A stretch of DNA of 64,000 nt from Corynebacterium massiliense DSM 45435 (GTDB taxonomy: Bacteria; Actinomycetota; Actinomycetes; Mycobacteriales; Mycobacteriaceae): positions 1,178,001 to 1,242,000 of the forward strand of contig NZ_CP063189.1 in the NCBI RefSeq assembly GCF_028609805.1, given 5' to 3'. Under the pieces are notes generated by a model. That model worked only from the letters and a program-made list of their open reading frames with translations. It did not search any database and had not been told where the DNA came from. Every line of letters begins with the position of its first letter. The first letter of the stretch is position 1. This document shows positions 1-9,015 of this stretch, in pieces. The position numbers were made by a program, and so were the translations under genes.

Positions 1-744
1 GTCGTAGCCCTCGGACTCCAGCTGGTCCGCCAGCTCCGGGCCGCCGGTTTCCACGATCTTGCCGCCGGCGAAGACGTGGACGAACTCCGGGCGCACGTAG
101 TTCAGGATGCGCTTGTAGTGCGTAATCATGACGATGCCGCCATTGGTTTCGTCCTGGTAGCGGTTAATGCCGTCGGAGACGATGCGCAGCGCGTCGACGT
201 CCAGGCCGGAGTCGGTCTCGTCCATGATGGCGAACTTCGGCTTGAGCACGTCGAGCTGCATGACCTCGTGGCGCTTCTTCTCGCCGCCGGAGAAACCTTC
301 GTTCACGGAACGGGAGGCGAAGGACTTATCGATCTTGAGGTCCTCGCGCGCCTGGGTGAGCTCCTTGTTCCACTCGCGCAGCTTCGGTGCCTCGCCGCGG
401 GTAGCGGTGACCGCGGAGCGCAGGAACTGGCTCATCTTCACGCCCGGCACCTCGGTCGGGTACTGCATGGCGAGGAAAAGACCGGCGCGGGCGCGCTCGT
501 CCACGCCCATCTCGAGGACGTTCTCCCCGTCCAGCAGGATCTCGCCTTCGGTCACCTCGTAGCGCGGGTGGCCCGCGATGACGTAGGACAGGGTGGACTT
601 GCCGGAGCCGTTCGGGCCCATAATGGCGTGGATCTCACCGGAGTTCACGGTCAGGTCGACGCCCTTCAGGATCTCCTTGGGCTCTTCGTTCTCGTCGCTC
701 GGCAGCACCTGGGCGTGCAGGTTTTTAATTTCCAGCGTTGCCAT
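1..744 (-). CDS. sufC: Fe-S cluster assembly ATPase SufC (C-terminus cut by window edge)
   Basis: Cytosolic ABC-type ATPase that drives the SufBCD scaffold in iron-sulfur cluster assembly. The 248 visible codons start MATLEIKNLH. They show Walker A GPNGSGKST (about 43-51), the signature SGGEKKR (about 152-158), Walker B with D175-E176 (IMDETDSGLD) and the H-loop ITH near 208. The frame is still open at base 1 after EGYD, so only a few C-terminal residues should be missing. There is no membrane segment, as expected for SufC. It is the last visible gene of sufR-sufB-sufD-sufC and lies 64 bases after sufD, so it is probably co-transcribed and controlled by SufR. The identification is firm. Confidence 0.97.
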   Translation of the reverse strand, partial: MATLEIKNLHAQVLPSDENEEPKEILKGVDLTVNSGEIHAIMGPNGSGKSTLSYVIAGHPRYEVTEGEILLDGENVLEMGVDERARAGLFLAMQYPTEVPGVKMSQFLRSAVTATRGEAPKLREWNKELTQAREDLKIDKSFASRSVNEGFSGGEKKRHEVMQLDVLKPKFAIMDETDSGLDVDALRIVSDGINRYQDETNGGIVMITHYKRILNYVRPEFVHVFAGGKIVETGGPELADQLESEGYD

Positions 745-808
745 AGTTTTAACTCTCTTTCGCTTCGTACGTGGTGTGTGTATAGGGCTTGGCTGACTGT
801 GAGTCCGT

Positions 809-1975
809 CTAAGCGGTGATGCGCTCGAGTTCGTCGACGACCCGCTTTTCCAAGTCCTCGCGCAGGGACTCGACCGGAATGCGCTGCAGCACGTCGAAGA
901 AGAAGCCCTGGATGATGAGGCGGCGGGCTTCCGCCTCCGGGATGCCGCGGGACATCAGGTAGAACAGCTCGAGTTCATCGAATCGACCCACCGTAGCGGC
1001 GTGGCCCGCGCCGGCGATCTCGCCGGTGGCGATCTCCAGGTTCGGGATCGCATCGGCACGCGCGCCCTTGGTCAGGATGAGGTTATTGTTGGTCTCGTAG
1101 GTGTCGGTGTTGCGGGCATCCGGGCGGATGAGCACGTCACCGACCCAGCACGTACGAGCTTCGTTCATCTCCTCGCCCTGCAGAGCACCCTTGTAGAGGA
1201 CGCGGGAGCGGCAGTTGGGCTCGGAGTGATCGACCAGCATGCGGTTTTCGAAGTACTGGCCCGAGTCGGCGAAGTAGACGCCGAGCAGCTCGGCATCGCC
1301 GCCCGGGGCGGTGAAGTTGACGCGCGGGACGATACGGACCACGTCGCCGCCGAAGATGGCGGTGTTGTGGCGGATCACGGCGTCGCGGCCGACGGAGATG
1401 ACCTGGTGGGACATCTGCAGGCCGTCGGACTCCCAGTCCGCGTCGATGACGACGGTGACGTTGGCCTCATCGCCGACGAGAAATTCAATGTTGTCGGCGT
1501 GAGTGCCGGAGCCTACGTACTTCAACACGATGGTCACGTCGGCGTGGTGGCCGATGTCAAAGGAGGTCATGCCGAAGGAGGTGACATCGTCACCCGCGCC
1601 GGTGATGGTGACAGTGACCGGCTCCTCCGGGTTCGCTTCCGGGTCGACGGTGACAACCTGTGCCTCCGGCATAGAGGTCCAGGCCTGTGCCGCCACGCGG
1701 TCGGTCGGCTTGCCGGCGCGACCCAAGCGCTCATCGTCCGGCGCGACGGTCTCGGAGTGGACACCGGCCGGGGTAGTGACATCGATCTTCTGCGCGACCG
1801 GGGTGGAGAACTCGCCCTTGTGCAGGCCGCGGAGGCGGCGCAGCGGGGTGAAGCGCCAGATCTCATCCTTGCCGCGCGGGACGTCGAAGTCCGCGACGTC
1901 GGTCGACTGGAAAAGGTCACCCTTGGTCTCGTGGGTAGCGCCCCGCTGAGTCGAGAATTCGTTTGCGTTGACCAT
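809..1975 (-). CDS. sufD: Fe-S cluster assembly protein SufD
   Basis: Scaffold partner of SufB in the SufBC2D complex that builds Fe-S clusters in the cytosol. The 388 residues form the usual SufBD core. The N-terminal part carries the GKDEIWRFTPLRRLRGLHKG block, and a beta-helix region follows. The C-terminal end has the family motif [20 protein letters not shown] and then IPEAEARRLIIQGFF. ATG at 1975 lies 6 bases after the sufB stop, so translation is probably coupled. The length is normal for SufD. It differs from SufB in being shorter and lacking the SufB Cys pair region. Identification is firm from motif, length and operon position. Confidence 0.97.
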   Translation of the reverse strand: MVNANEFSTQRGATHETKGDLFQSTDVADFDVPRGKDEIWRFTPLRRLRGLHKGEFSTPVAQKIDVTTPAGVHSETVAPDDERLGRAGKPTDRVAAQAWTSMPEAQVVTVDPEANPEEPVTVTITGAGDDVTSFGMTSFDIGHHADVTIVLKYVGSGTHADNIEFLVGDEANVTVVIDADWESDGLQMSHQVISVGRDAVIRHNTAIFGGDVVRIVPRVNFTAPGGDAELLGVYFADSGQYFENRMLVDHSEPNCRSRVLYKGALQGEEMNEARTCWVGDVLIRPDARNTDTYETNNNLILTKGARADAIPNLEIATGEIAGAGHAATVGRFDELELFYLMSRGIPEAEARRLIIQGFFFDVLQRIPVESLREDLEKRVVDELERITA

Positions 1976-1981
1976 TACGGT

Positions 1982-3427
1982 TTAGCCCACCGATCCTTCC
2001 ATCTGCAGTTCAATGAGGCGGTTCAACTCGAGTGCGTATTCCATCGGCAGCTCCTTGGCGATGGGTTCGATGAAGCCGCGCACGATCATGGACATAGCTT
2101 CTTCCTCGTCGATTCCGCGCGACATGAGGTAGAACAGCTGCTCCTCCGACACCTGCGAGACCGTCGCCTCGTGACCCAGGGTGACGTACTCGTTGCGGAT
2201 GTCGTTGTACGGGTATGTGTCCGACCGGGAGATGTTGTCCACCAGCAGGGCGTCACACTCGACGTTCGAGGTGGAGTGGTGCGCGTTCTTGTGCACCTCC
2301 ACCAGGCCGCGGTACGCGGAACGGCCGCCGGAGCGGGACACCGACTTAGACACGATGTTGGACGAGGTGTACGGCGCCAGGTGCTTCATCTTCGCGCCAG
2401 TGTCCTGGATCTGGTTTTCGCCAGCGAAGGCGACGGACAGGACCTCGCCGTGGGCATGCGGGCCGGTCATCCAGACCGCCGGGTACTTCATGTTCACCTT
2501 GGAGCCGATGTTGCCGTCGACCCACTCCATCACAGCGCCTTCTTCGCAGCGGGCACGCTGGGTGACCAGGTTGTACACGTTGCCCGACCAGTTCTGGACG
2601 GTGGTGTAGCGGCAGCGGCCGCCCTTCTTCACCACGATCTCCACGACGGCGGCGTGGAGGGAATCCGAGGTGTAAATAGGCGCGGTGCAGCCCTCGACGT
2701 AGTGCACGTACGCGTCCTCGTCCACAACGATGAGGGTGCGCTCGAACTGGCCCATGTTCTCGGTGTTAATGCGGAAGTAGGCCTGCAGCGGGATGTCCAC
2801 GTGCACGCCCTTGGGCACGTAAATGAAGGAACCGCCGGACCACACTGCGGAGTTCAGCGCGGAGAACTTGTTGTCGCCCGCCGGGACAACGGACTCGAAG
2901 TACTCCTGGAACAGCTCCGGGTATTCGCGCAGGCCGGTGTCGGTGTCGACGAAGATGACGCCCTGGCGCTCCAGATCCTCGCGGATCTGGTGGTAGACCA
3001 CCTCAGACTCGTACTGTGCGGCAACACCGGCGACAAGACGCTGCTTTTCCGCTTCCGGAATGCCCAGCTTGTCGTAGGTGTTCTTAATGTCCTCGGGCAG
3101 GTCGTCCCAGGTCTGCGCCTGCTGCTCCGTGGACTTCACGTAGTACTTGATGTTGTCGTAATCCAGATTGGTGACATCCGGACCCCACTGCGGAAGCGGC
3201 TTCTTATCGTAAATATCCAAGGCCTTGAGGCGCCGCTTCAGCATCCATTCCGGCTCGTTCTTGCTTTCAGAGATGTGGCGCACCACGGACTCATCGAGTC
3301 CGCGACGTGCAGCCTCACCAGCAGCGTCGGAATCGTGCCAGCCGTATTCGTAGGCACCGATGGAATCGATGATTTCGTCATCGGTCATCTTCTTCTCAGT
3401 TCCTGGGGCAGGATTTGCCTGAGTCAT
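1982..3427 (-). CDS. sufB: Fe-S cluster assembly protein SufB
   Basis: Scaffold on which Fe-S clusters are assembled, working with SufD and the SufC ATPase. The 481 residues contain the blocks [40 protein letters not shown] and [20 protein letters not shown]; the last two hold conserved SufB cysteines. A C-terminal [20 protein letters not shown] is shared with SufD. ATG at 3427 overlaps the sufR stop as ATGA, indicating translational coupling. A second in-frame ATG (MTDDEI, 3388) is possible, but the upstream one fits the overlap. Full family length, no anomalies seen. Confidence 0.97.
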   Translation of the reverse strand: MTQANPAPGTEKKMTDDEIIDSIGAYEYGWHDSDAAGEAARRGLDESVVRHISESKNEPEWMLKRRLKALDIYDKKPLPQWGPDVTNLDYDNIKYYVKSTEQQAQTWDDLPEDIKNTYDKLGIPEAEKQRLVAGVAAQYESEVVYHQIREDLERQGVIFVDTDTGLREYPELFQEYFESVVPAGDNKFSALNSAVWSGGSFIYVPKGVHVDIPLQAYFRINTENMGQFERTLIVVDEDAYVHYVEGCTAPIYTSDSLHAAVVEIVVKKGGRCRYTTVQNWSGNVYNLVTQRARCEEGAVMEWVDGNIGSKVNMKYPAVWMTGPHAHGEVLSVAFAGENQIQDTGAKMKHLAPYTSSNIVSKSVSRSGGRSAYRGLVEVHKNAHHSTSNVECDALLVDNISRSDTYPYNDIRNEYVTLGHEATVSQVSEEQLFYLMSRGIDEEEAMSMIVRGFIEPIAKELPMEYALELNRLIELQMEGSVG

Positions 3428-4149
3428 GACCCGCTCCTTTCATGGGAATCATCTTCTTGCGTCGTGGGGGTTGAGGCGGTGTTCAACGGGATATTCGTAG
3501 TGCAGATGCCGTGTCCGTCCGCGATCGTGGCCAGTGGCTGCACGTGCGTGCCCAGCTTTGCGGAAACGACCTCCTGCTCAGCTGCACACAACTCCGGGTG
3601 CTCTGCAGCCACACGGGCCACCGGGCAGTGGTGCTGACAAATCTGCACTCCCCGTCCCGCGTTGGTAACCGTGGCCGCGAAACCGTGCGCATCCAACACA
3701 TCGGCCAGTTTACGCACCGCATCCGACAGGGATTCTTCATCCCCCGCCTGCACTTCGGCGTCAAGATCGACGCCGGCGAGCAGACGGTTCCAGTGGGCCG
3801 TAGCGAACCGCTCCACGGCGGCGCTACCCCCTGCCTGCCGGATTGCGTGAAGCGCGTCGGATGCTAGCTCATCGTAGGAATGACCGAACTGCGTCCGGCC
3901 GGTTTCCGTGAGCCGGAAATGCTTCGCAGGACGCCCACGGTGTGCTCGTCCAGAGCCAGCTGCTCCGGCGCGCGGCTTAACGGTTTCTGCGTACCCCGTA
4001 TCGACCAGGATGTCTAAGTGACGACGCACCCCGGCAGCCGACAGCCCAAGCTCGTGAGCAATGTCCGCGGCAGTCACCGGGCCGTTTTTGAGTACATACA
4101 GCATGACCTGGCGGCGCGTTTCCCCCTCAGTCGATCGCGTCTCCTGCAT
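3424..4149 (-). CDS. sufR: SufR-type Fe-S responsive transcriptional regulator
   Basis: Winged-helix repressor expected to sense Fe-S status through a bound cluster and to control the suf operon it heads. The HTH is near the N-terminus ([20 protein letters not shown], then [11 protein letters not shown]). The C-terminal half has the cysteines CQHHC, PELC and GIC, arranged as in SufR. An in-frame ATG lies upstream at 4185. I choose ATG 4149 (MQETRSTEG) because AAGGAGG sits at 4161-4167, 11 bases before it, giving 241 residues. The 4185 start has no clear Shine-Dalgarno. It overlaps sufB by 4 bases. Cluster binding is inferred from family knowledge. Confidence 0.9.
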   Translation of the reverse strand: MQETRSTEGETRRQVMLYVLKNGPVTAADIAHELGLSAAGVRRHLDILVDTGYAETVKPRAGAAGSGRAHRGRPAKHFRLTETGRTQFGHSYDELASDALHAIRQAGGSAAVERFATAHWNRLLAGVDLDAEVQAGDEESLSDAVRKLADVLDAHGFAATVTNAGRGVQICQHHCPVARVAAEHPELCAAEQEVVSAKLGTHVQPLATIADGHGICTTNIPLNTASTPTTQEDDSHERSGS

Positions 4150-4205
4150 CGAGGGCCACACCTCCTTGCCATTGGTCGCCGACATGTTCGTGCGTCTTTT
4201 TAGAC

Positions 4206-4217
4206 AACACTAGTGTT
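4206..4217. promoter_or_regulatory. Perfect palindrome upstream of sufR, candidate SufR operator
   Basis: AACACTAGTGTT is a perfect 12-base inverted repeat about 57 bases upstream of the preferred sufR start. It lies in the gap shared with mptB. The ACACT/AGTGT half-sites resemble the ACACT...TGTGA arrangement I recall for mycobacterial SufR. Its position beside the autoregulated suf operon makes it the best operator candidate. This is inferred; binding is not shown. Confidence 0.5.
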
Positions 4218-4357
4218 CCCTAAATCATTCCCGAATGCCATTTCCACCACGCCGCGGCCCCGAATTATGGGTGACTCCTGGCCGGGCGCTGTCCGGAAAG
4301 TGCGCCATGCGCCGAACACACATCCCCGCAAAACGACCCCCACCAAGCCTGGGCGGC

Positions 4358-4363
4358 TACAGT
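4358..4363 (+). promoter_or_regulatory. Candidate -10 box of mptB (leaderless transcript)
   Basis: TACAGT matches the corynebacterial -10 pattern TANANT. It ends 8 bases before the ATG at 4372. That spacing would start the mRNA at or next to the start codon, with no leader. An overlapping TACTAT (4363-4368) is an alternative but is too close to the ATG. No convincing -35 was seen. Confidence 0.45.
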
Positions 4364-4371
4364 ACTATTCG

Positions 4372-6159
4372 ATGATCACGCCGCTGCACCGCCTCTGGGC
4401 CCCGTTCCGCCGGGAGATCCCCCGGCTCGGCCTTCCCGGATCCCGGTCAGCGGGTCTACACGTTGAACCCACCCAAGCTGATACCGCCGCGCGTGACGAT
4501 GCCCCGGCGCCCCCGACGACCCCAGCGGGCGAGGCACCTACCGCGCCCCCGCCAGCGTCCCAGCCCACGCCGACCGAGAGTCGTGTCTTTTTCGCCCTGC
4601 GGTGGCTGGGCACCGTGGGCGCATTCTTGATCTCTGTCGGCGGGTTGGGCGCTGGCGCCCTGCCGGTGGTAGGCAACCCGTTCGATTCGCTGCCGCTCGG
4701 CTCGGTCATGTCGCGAATGCTCCAGACATCGTCCGCACTGACGATGGCGGGCGTCGGCCTCCTCGTTACCGCCTGGCTGCTCATGGCACCGCTCGTCGGC
4801 GTCCCCTTATGGGGCGGGTGGCGCCGGTTTACCACCCGCCGAGACGACAGCACCGCGCCCGACCCCGCGCGGGCTTCCGGGGTGGTCTCCGTACGCCAGT
4901 TATGGGCCACTTACGCCGGGTGGGTCATTCCTCTGATCTTGACCGCTCCCCTTTTCACCCAGGACATCTACTCTTACCTGGCCCAAGGCTCCATTGCCGC
5001 CCACGGCATGGATCCGTACGCCGCCGGTCCCGTTCAGCTGCTGGGCGCCGACAACGAGCTCGCCCGGTCGGTCCCCTTCATCTGGGCCAACTCACCGTCT
5101 CCCTACGGCCCGGTCGCCACGGGGATAGCCGCGGCGATTAGTTCCGCCACGCACGACTCCATACTCTTCGGCGTTATCGCCCACCGATTGCTTGCAGTTT
5201 GCGGTGTCGCCTTGTCCGGCTGGGCCATCGTCCGCCTGGCTCGCCGCTGCCACGTCGTGCCCGCCGCCGCACTCTGGCTCGGCATCCTCAACCCGATTTC
5301 CGTCCTGCACCTCATTGGCGGAATCCACAACGAAGCAATCATGCTCGGCTGCATTCTGACCGGCATGGAGCTCTCCCTCGCCGCGCTCGATCGCCTTGCC
5401 GCCGGTACTTCTTGGTTGCGCACCTGCGTGCCGATGTTCACCTGCGGCGGCGCCCTCATCTCCTGCGCCGGGATGGTCAAGGTCACCGGCTTTATCGCGC
5501 TCGGGTTTGCCGGGATGGCCCTCGCCCGCACGCTCATGAGCCACCGCGGTTGGGGTGCGGTGCGAGCAGTCGCGGCGGCCGCCGCGTTCCAGCTGGCAGT
5601 GCTTCTCGGCTCCATCGCGCTCGTTACCGCAGTTACCGGCGTCGGTCTGGGCTGGCTGGGCGCCCAGGGCGGGGCCGCCACCGTGCGCTCGTGGTTGTCT
5701 CTCTCCACGGCAGTCGGCGTGGCATGGGGTTTTCTCGGCATGCTGCTGGGCCTCGGCGATCACACCGACGCGATCCTGGGCGTGACCCGCACAACGGGCG
5801 TCTTTATCGCCCTCGTCTTCCTGATCCGCATGCTGCGCGCCACCCTGCGCGGGACTATTCACCCGGTGGGTGGCCTTGGCATCGCCACGTTCGTCCTCGT
5901 CGTCTTCTTCCCGGTCGTGCAACCCTGGTATGTCCTGTGGGCCATCTTCCCGCTCGCCCCGTGGGCCAACCGCTTCATTTTCCGCGTGTGGGTCATCGGT
6001 TACTCCGCGGTCATGAGCATCATGGTGCTGCCCCGCGGGCTCGGCCTGCCGCCGGGGACGGTCGCGGTCATCTACGCCGGCGCCGTTTTGTCTTTCCTGG
6101 CAATCCTCTGGCTGTGGCGGGCAGCGCTATCGCGATTTGGCGAGCGTGTTTTACACTGA
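4372..6159 (+). CDS. mptB: MptB-like alpha-(1->6)-mannosyltransferase (GT-C, polytopic membrane protein)
   Basis: Polyprenol-phosphomannose-dependent mannosyltransferase of the GT-C superfamily, expected to extend the mannan core of lipomannan/lipoarabinomannan at the outer face of the membrane. The protein has about a dozen hydrophobic segments. The conserved loop TQDIYSYLAQGSIAAHG has the acidic residue typical of the family active site. The N-terminal region, about 70 residues, is Pro/Ala-rich and soluble. The frame is open from 4213, but ATG 4372 (MITPLHRLWAPF) is preferred: the upstream part looks non-coding and a -10 box precedes 4372, giving 595 residues. Its position next to sufR matches mycobacteria and corynebacteria. 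The exact linkage is inferred by synteny. Confidence 0.85.
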   Translation: MITPLHRLWAPFRREIPRLGLPGSRSAGLHVEPTQADTAARDDAPAPPTTPAGEAPTAPPPASQPTPTESRVFFALRWLGTVGAFLISVGGLGAGALPVVGNPFDSLPLGSVMSRMLQTSSALTMAGVGLLVTAWLLMAPLVGVPLWGGWRRFTTRRDDSTAPDPARASGVVSVRQLWATYAGWVIPLILTAPLFTQDIYSYLAQGSIAAHGMDPYAAGPVQLLGADNELARSVPFIWANSPSPYGPVATGIAAAISSATHDSILFGVIAHRLLAVCGVALSGWAIVRLARRCHVVPAAALWLGILNPISVLHLIGGIHNEAIMLGCILTGMELSLAALDRLAAGTSWLRTCVPMFTCGGALISCAGMVKVTGFIALGFAGMALARTLMSHRGWGAVRAVAAAAAFQLAVLLGSIALVTAVTGVGLGWLGAQGGAATVRSWLSLSTAVGVAWGFLGMLLGLGDHTDAILGVTRTTGVFIALVFLIRMLRATLRGTIHPVGGLGIATFVLVVFFPVVQPWYVLWAIFPLAPWANRFIFRVWVIGYSAVMSIMVLPRGLGLPPGTVAVIYAGAVLSFLAILWLWRAALSRFGERVLH

Positions 6160-6165
6160 CAGGCC

Positions 6166-7083
6166 GTGACTACTAGCGCATTGTCCCTGCGCGGGGTAAC
6201 GAAGACCTTCGGCTCCCGGACCGCCGTCAACGGGCTCGATCTCAGTGTCCGCGACGGCGAGTTGCTGTGCCTCCTCGGCCCCAACGGCGCGGGCAAAACC
6301 ACCACGATTGAAATGTGCGAGGGGTTTATTGCCCCGACCTCCGGCACCATCTCCGTTCTCGGACTTGACCCGAGCTCCCAGCCGGACCAGGTGCGGTCCC
6401 GGATCGGCATCATGCTGCAGGGCGGCGGCTCCTACAACGGCCTGAAGGCCGCCGAGATGTTGCGCCTCACCGCGCGCTACTACCGCAACCCGCATGACCC
6501 CGACTGGCTGCTCGACGTGCTCGGACTCGACGGGGTGCGCTCTACGACTTACCGGCGCCTCTCCGGCGGCCAAAAGCAGCGCCTCTCGCTGGCGATGGCG
6601 ATCATCGGCCGGCCGGATCTGGTGTTTTTGGACGAACCCACCGCCGGCCTGGACGCGCAATCCCGCCTGGTGGTGTGGGAGCTGGTGCGCGCCCTCAAGC
6701 GTGACGGCGTCACCGTCGTGTTGACCACCCACTTGATGGACGAGGCGGAGTCCCTCGCCGACCGGGTGCACATCATCGACCACGGCACGACCATCGCGGA
6801 AGGAACGCCCACCGAGCTCGTTACCCAGGGCGCTAATCCCCTGGTCGTGGTCGAGACCGACGTGGCCGTGGACACCGCCGCCTTCCGGGAGCACACCGGG
6901 GCCGACATCCAAGCCAGCCGCCCGCTGTATTACCGCGTCCAGGCGACTGCCACCCCGCACCTTTTGGCCGCCGTGGCCGCCGAGCTGGAGCGCCAGGGGG
7001 TCTTGGCCCAGCGCATCGATACGGTGCACCGCAACTTGGAAGACGTGTTTCTGGAACTGACCGGCCGGAAGTTAAGGAGCTAG
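6166..7083 (+). CDS. ABC transporter ATP-binding protein (DrrA/multidrug type)
   Basis: Nucleotide-binding subunit of an ABC-2 exporter. The 305 residues show Walker A GPNGAGKTT (38-46), signature LSGGQKQR (about 131), Walker B LVFLDEPTAGLD (about 150-161) and the H-loop TTHLMDEAE. The C-terminal extension, about 90 residues, is typical of DrrA-like subunits. GTG at 6166 lies 6 bases after the mptB stop, and the permease gene follows 2 bases after this gene, so the three genes probably share an mRNA. The substrate is not evident. An ABC pair between mptB and ctaA is syntenic in related genomes, so a link to envelope or haem export is possible but unproven. Confidence 0.9.
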   Translation: MTTSALSLRGVTKTFGSRTAVNGLDLSVRDGELLCLLGPNGAGKTTTIEMCEGFIAPTSGTISVLGLDPSSQPDQVRSRIGIMLQGGGSYNGLKAAEMLRLTARYYRNPHDPDWLLDVLGLDGVRSTTYRRLSGGQKQRLSLAMAIIGRPDLVFLDEPTAGLDAQSRLVVWELVRALKRDGVTVVLTTHLMDEAESLADRVHIIDHGTTIAEGTPTELVTQGANPLVVVETDVAVDTAAFREHTGADIQASRPLYYRVQATATPHLLAAVAAELERQGVLAQRIDTVHRNLEDVFLELTGRKLRS

Positions 7084-7085
7084 AC

Positions 7086-7877
7086 ATGGAAAACAACTCC
7101 GCTGCCTCCTCTGCTGAGGCTTTCCCGCCCGGGACCTTTGCCCCGCGCCCGCGGCAAGCCTCCGGCTGGACCATGGCCGCCGCGCAAGGCGCTACGGAGG
7201 CCAAGCTCATGCTGCGCCACGGCGAGCAGCTCCTGCTGAGCATCATCATCCCGCTGGCCATCCTCTTCGGCACGGCCAAGCTGCCGATGCTTGCCGATGC
7301 CGCCGGCATCCAGCAGATCTTCCCCATGGTGCTGGCCGTCGCAACCACCAGCGCGGGGTTCACCGGTGAGGCCATCTCCCTCGCGTTCGACCGCCGCTAC
7401 GGTGCCCTCAAGCGCACGGGCGCGTCCGGCGTGCCCACCTGGACCATCATCGCGGGCAAGATCCTCGGTGTTGCCGCCATGGTTGCCGTCCAGGTCGTGC
7501 TGCTGACCGCTGCGGCACTCTTCCTCGGGTTCCAAACGTCGCCGGCCGGCTTCCTGCTGGGCGCGGTGACCCTGTTCGTCGGAGTGGCTGCCTTCACCGC
7601 GCTCGGGCTTTTGCTCGGCGGCACGCTGCCCGCCGAGGTCGTCCTGGCCGTGGCGAACCTCATCTGGTTCATCCTCTTGGGCGTCGTGGGATGGGTAATG
7701 TATTCGCAGGGCCTGGGCCACAACGGCATCGCCAATGCGGTGCCCACGGTGGCGCTGGCCAGCGGCCTCGACGAGGCGTTCGCCAGCGAAGTCCCGTGGC
7801 TGCCATGGCTGTCGCTGCTGGCGTGGGCCGCCGGCGCGTCGGCTGCCGCGGTCAAATGGTTCCGCTTCGACTCGTAG
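7086..7877 (+). CDS. ABC-2 type transporter permease
   Basis: Membrane subunit partnering the ATPase directly upstream. The 263 residues have about six hydrophobic segments, for example LLLSIIIPLAILFGTAKL (near 40-57), IIAGKILGVAAMVAVQVVLL (near 120), FLLGAVTLFVGVAAFTALGL (near 155) and VVLAVANLIWFILLGVVGWV (near 185). The EAISLAFDRRYGALKRTGAS block is typical of ABC-2 permeases. ATG at 7086 lies 2 bases after the ATPase stop. The soluble N-terminus (about 30 residues) is Pro/Ala-rich. Function as exporter is inferred from family; the substrate is unknown. Confidence 0.87.
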   Translation: MENNSAASSAEAFPPGTFAPRPRQASGWTMAAAQGATEAKLMLRHGEQLLLSIIIPLAILFGTAKLPMLADAAGIQQIFPMVLAVATTSAGFTGEAISLAFDRRYGALKRTGASGVPTWTIIAGKILGVAAMVAVQVVLLTAAALFLGFQTSPAGFLLGAVTLFVGVAAFTALGLLLGGTLPAEVVLAVANLIWFILLGVVGWVMYSQGLGHNGIANAVPTVALASGLDEAFASEVPWLPWLSLLAWAAGASAAAVKWFRFDS

Positions 7878-7941
7878 ATACATATCACGTGCGCGCAGCG
7901 GCTTTGGGGTTCTTAGTTTTGCCCGGCCATCTACTAACGTG

Positions 7942-8973
7942 ATGGCGGTGAGTACGACGACCCCTACGCCACCGCGCAACCGCACGCTGTGGCAGCGCTT
8001 CAAGGATTTCTTCGGCTACGCCACCATCCAGCAGCAACGCGCCGTGGCGCTGGTGTTGCTTGTGTGCCAAATCGGCATCACCATCACCGGCTCGACCGTG
8101 CGCGTGACCGGTTCGGGCCTGGGATGTGAGACGTGGCCTAAGTGCCACCCGGACTCGCTCGTCCCGGTGGAGGGCTTGCCCATCGTCCACCAGATCATTG
8201 AGTTCGGTAACCGTCTGTTGACCTTCGTCGTCTCGGCCGCAGCCATTGCCGCCATCGTTGTGGTGTACAAGGCGCGGCGCCGTAAAGAGCTCAAGGTCTA
8301 CGCGTGGGCCTCGTTCATCCTCGTCGTCGTCCAGGCGATCATTGGCGGCATTTCCGTTTTGCTCAACCTGCGGTGGTGGGCCGTGGCCTTGCACTTTTTG
8401 CCCTCGATGGCCTTGGTGTGGCTCGCCGCGATGCTGTACTCGCGCATCAAGACCCCCGATGACGGCACCCCGACCCGGCAGTTCCCGGGTCGCATCCAGA
8501 ACCTCACCCTCATTGCCAATATCGCGCTCATCGTCGTTTTGATCACCGGCACGATGGTGACCGGTTCCGGTGTCCACTCGGGCGATGCCGCCATCCACAT
8601 GGAAAGCCGCCTGCAGGTCAACACCGAGTACATGGCGGTTGCGCACGCGATGTGCATGTACGTCTACCTTGCCTTCACCCTGGTAGTGGTGTGGATGCTC
8701 TACCGCCACGGTGCTCCGTCGGCCACGAAGAAGGCCGGCGTGGTGCTCATCGCCATCATTCTCCTCCAGTGGGTCATCGGCGTCATCCAGTTCCGGCTGG
8801 GCATCCCGCGGTGGACGGTGCCCGCGCACGTCGGCATGTCCGGTGTGGTCACCTGCTTTAGCGCCCTGCTGTACGCGCACGGTGTTACGCGGGTGCGCAA
8901 AGGTGACGCGAACGAATTGGTCACCGGTTCCCCGGCCGGTGATACGCGCCGCGCAGCGCACTTCGCCTCATAA
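7942..8973 (+). CDS. ctaA: Haem A synthase CtaA (COX15 family)
   Basis: Integral membrane enzyme that oxidises haem O to haem A for the aa3 cytochrome oxidase. The 343 residues have eight hydrophobic segments in two similar halves. Conserved histidines occur in VHQIIEFGNRL, ALHFLPSMALVW, YMAVAHAMCMY and TVPAHVGMSG. The first extracytoplasmic loop holds the Cys pair GLGCETWPKCHPDSL seen in Gram-positive CtaA. ATG 7942 (MAVSTTTPTPP) is chosen; GTG 7948 is possible, and a TACTAA -10-like box lies at 7932-7937. The frame is open further upstream, but that part overlaps the permease gene and is not coding. It works with CtaB (10032-10976) in the same pathway. Confidence 0.93.
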   Translation: MAVSTTTPTPPRNRTLWQRFKDFFGYATIQQQRAVALVLLVCQIGITITGSTVRVTGSGLGCETWPKCHPDSLVPVEGLPIVHQIIEFGNRLLTFVVSAAAIAAIVVVYKARRRKELKVYAWASFILVVVQAIIGGISVLLNLRWWAVALHFLPSMALVWLAAMLYSRIKTPDDGTPTRQFPGRIQNLTLIANIALIVVLITGTMVTGSGVHSGDAAIHMESRLQVNTEYMAVAHAMCMYVYLAFTLVVVWMLYRHGAPSATKKAGVVLIAIILLQWVIGVIQFRLGIPRWTVPAHVGMSGVVTCFSALLYAHGVTRVRKGDANELVTGSPAGDTRRAAHFAS

Positions 8974-9015
8974 ATCGCCACGCTGTGCCCACCTCGGCGA
9001 CTACCGTGGTGAGGC

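Noticed and set aside
1001..3637. Very long open frame (878 codons) on the plus strand across sufD/sufB
   Set aside because: It is antisense to two conserved genes, and its composition (many His, Val, Asp, Arg) is the usual shadow of high-GC coding. No domain is visible.
4365..4910. Minus-strand frame opposite the Pro-rich N-terminus of mptB
   Set aside because: Low-complexity antisense of a Pro/Ala-rich segment.
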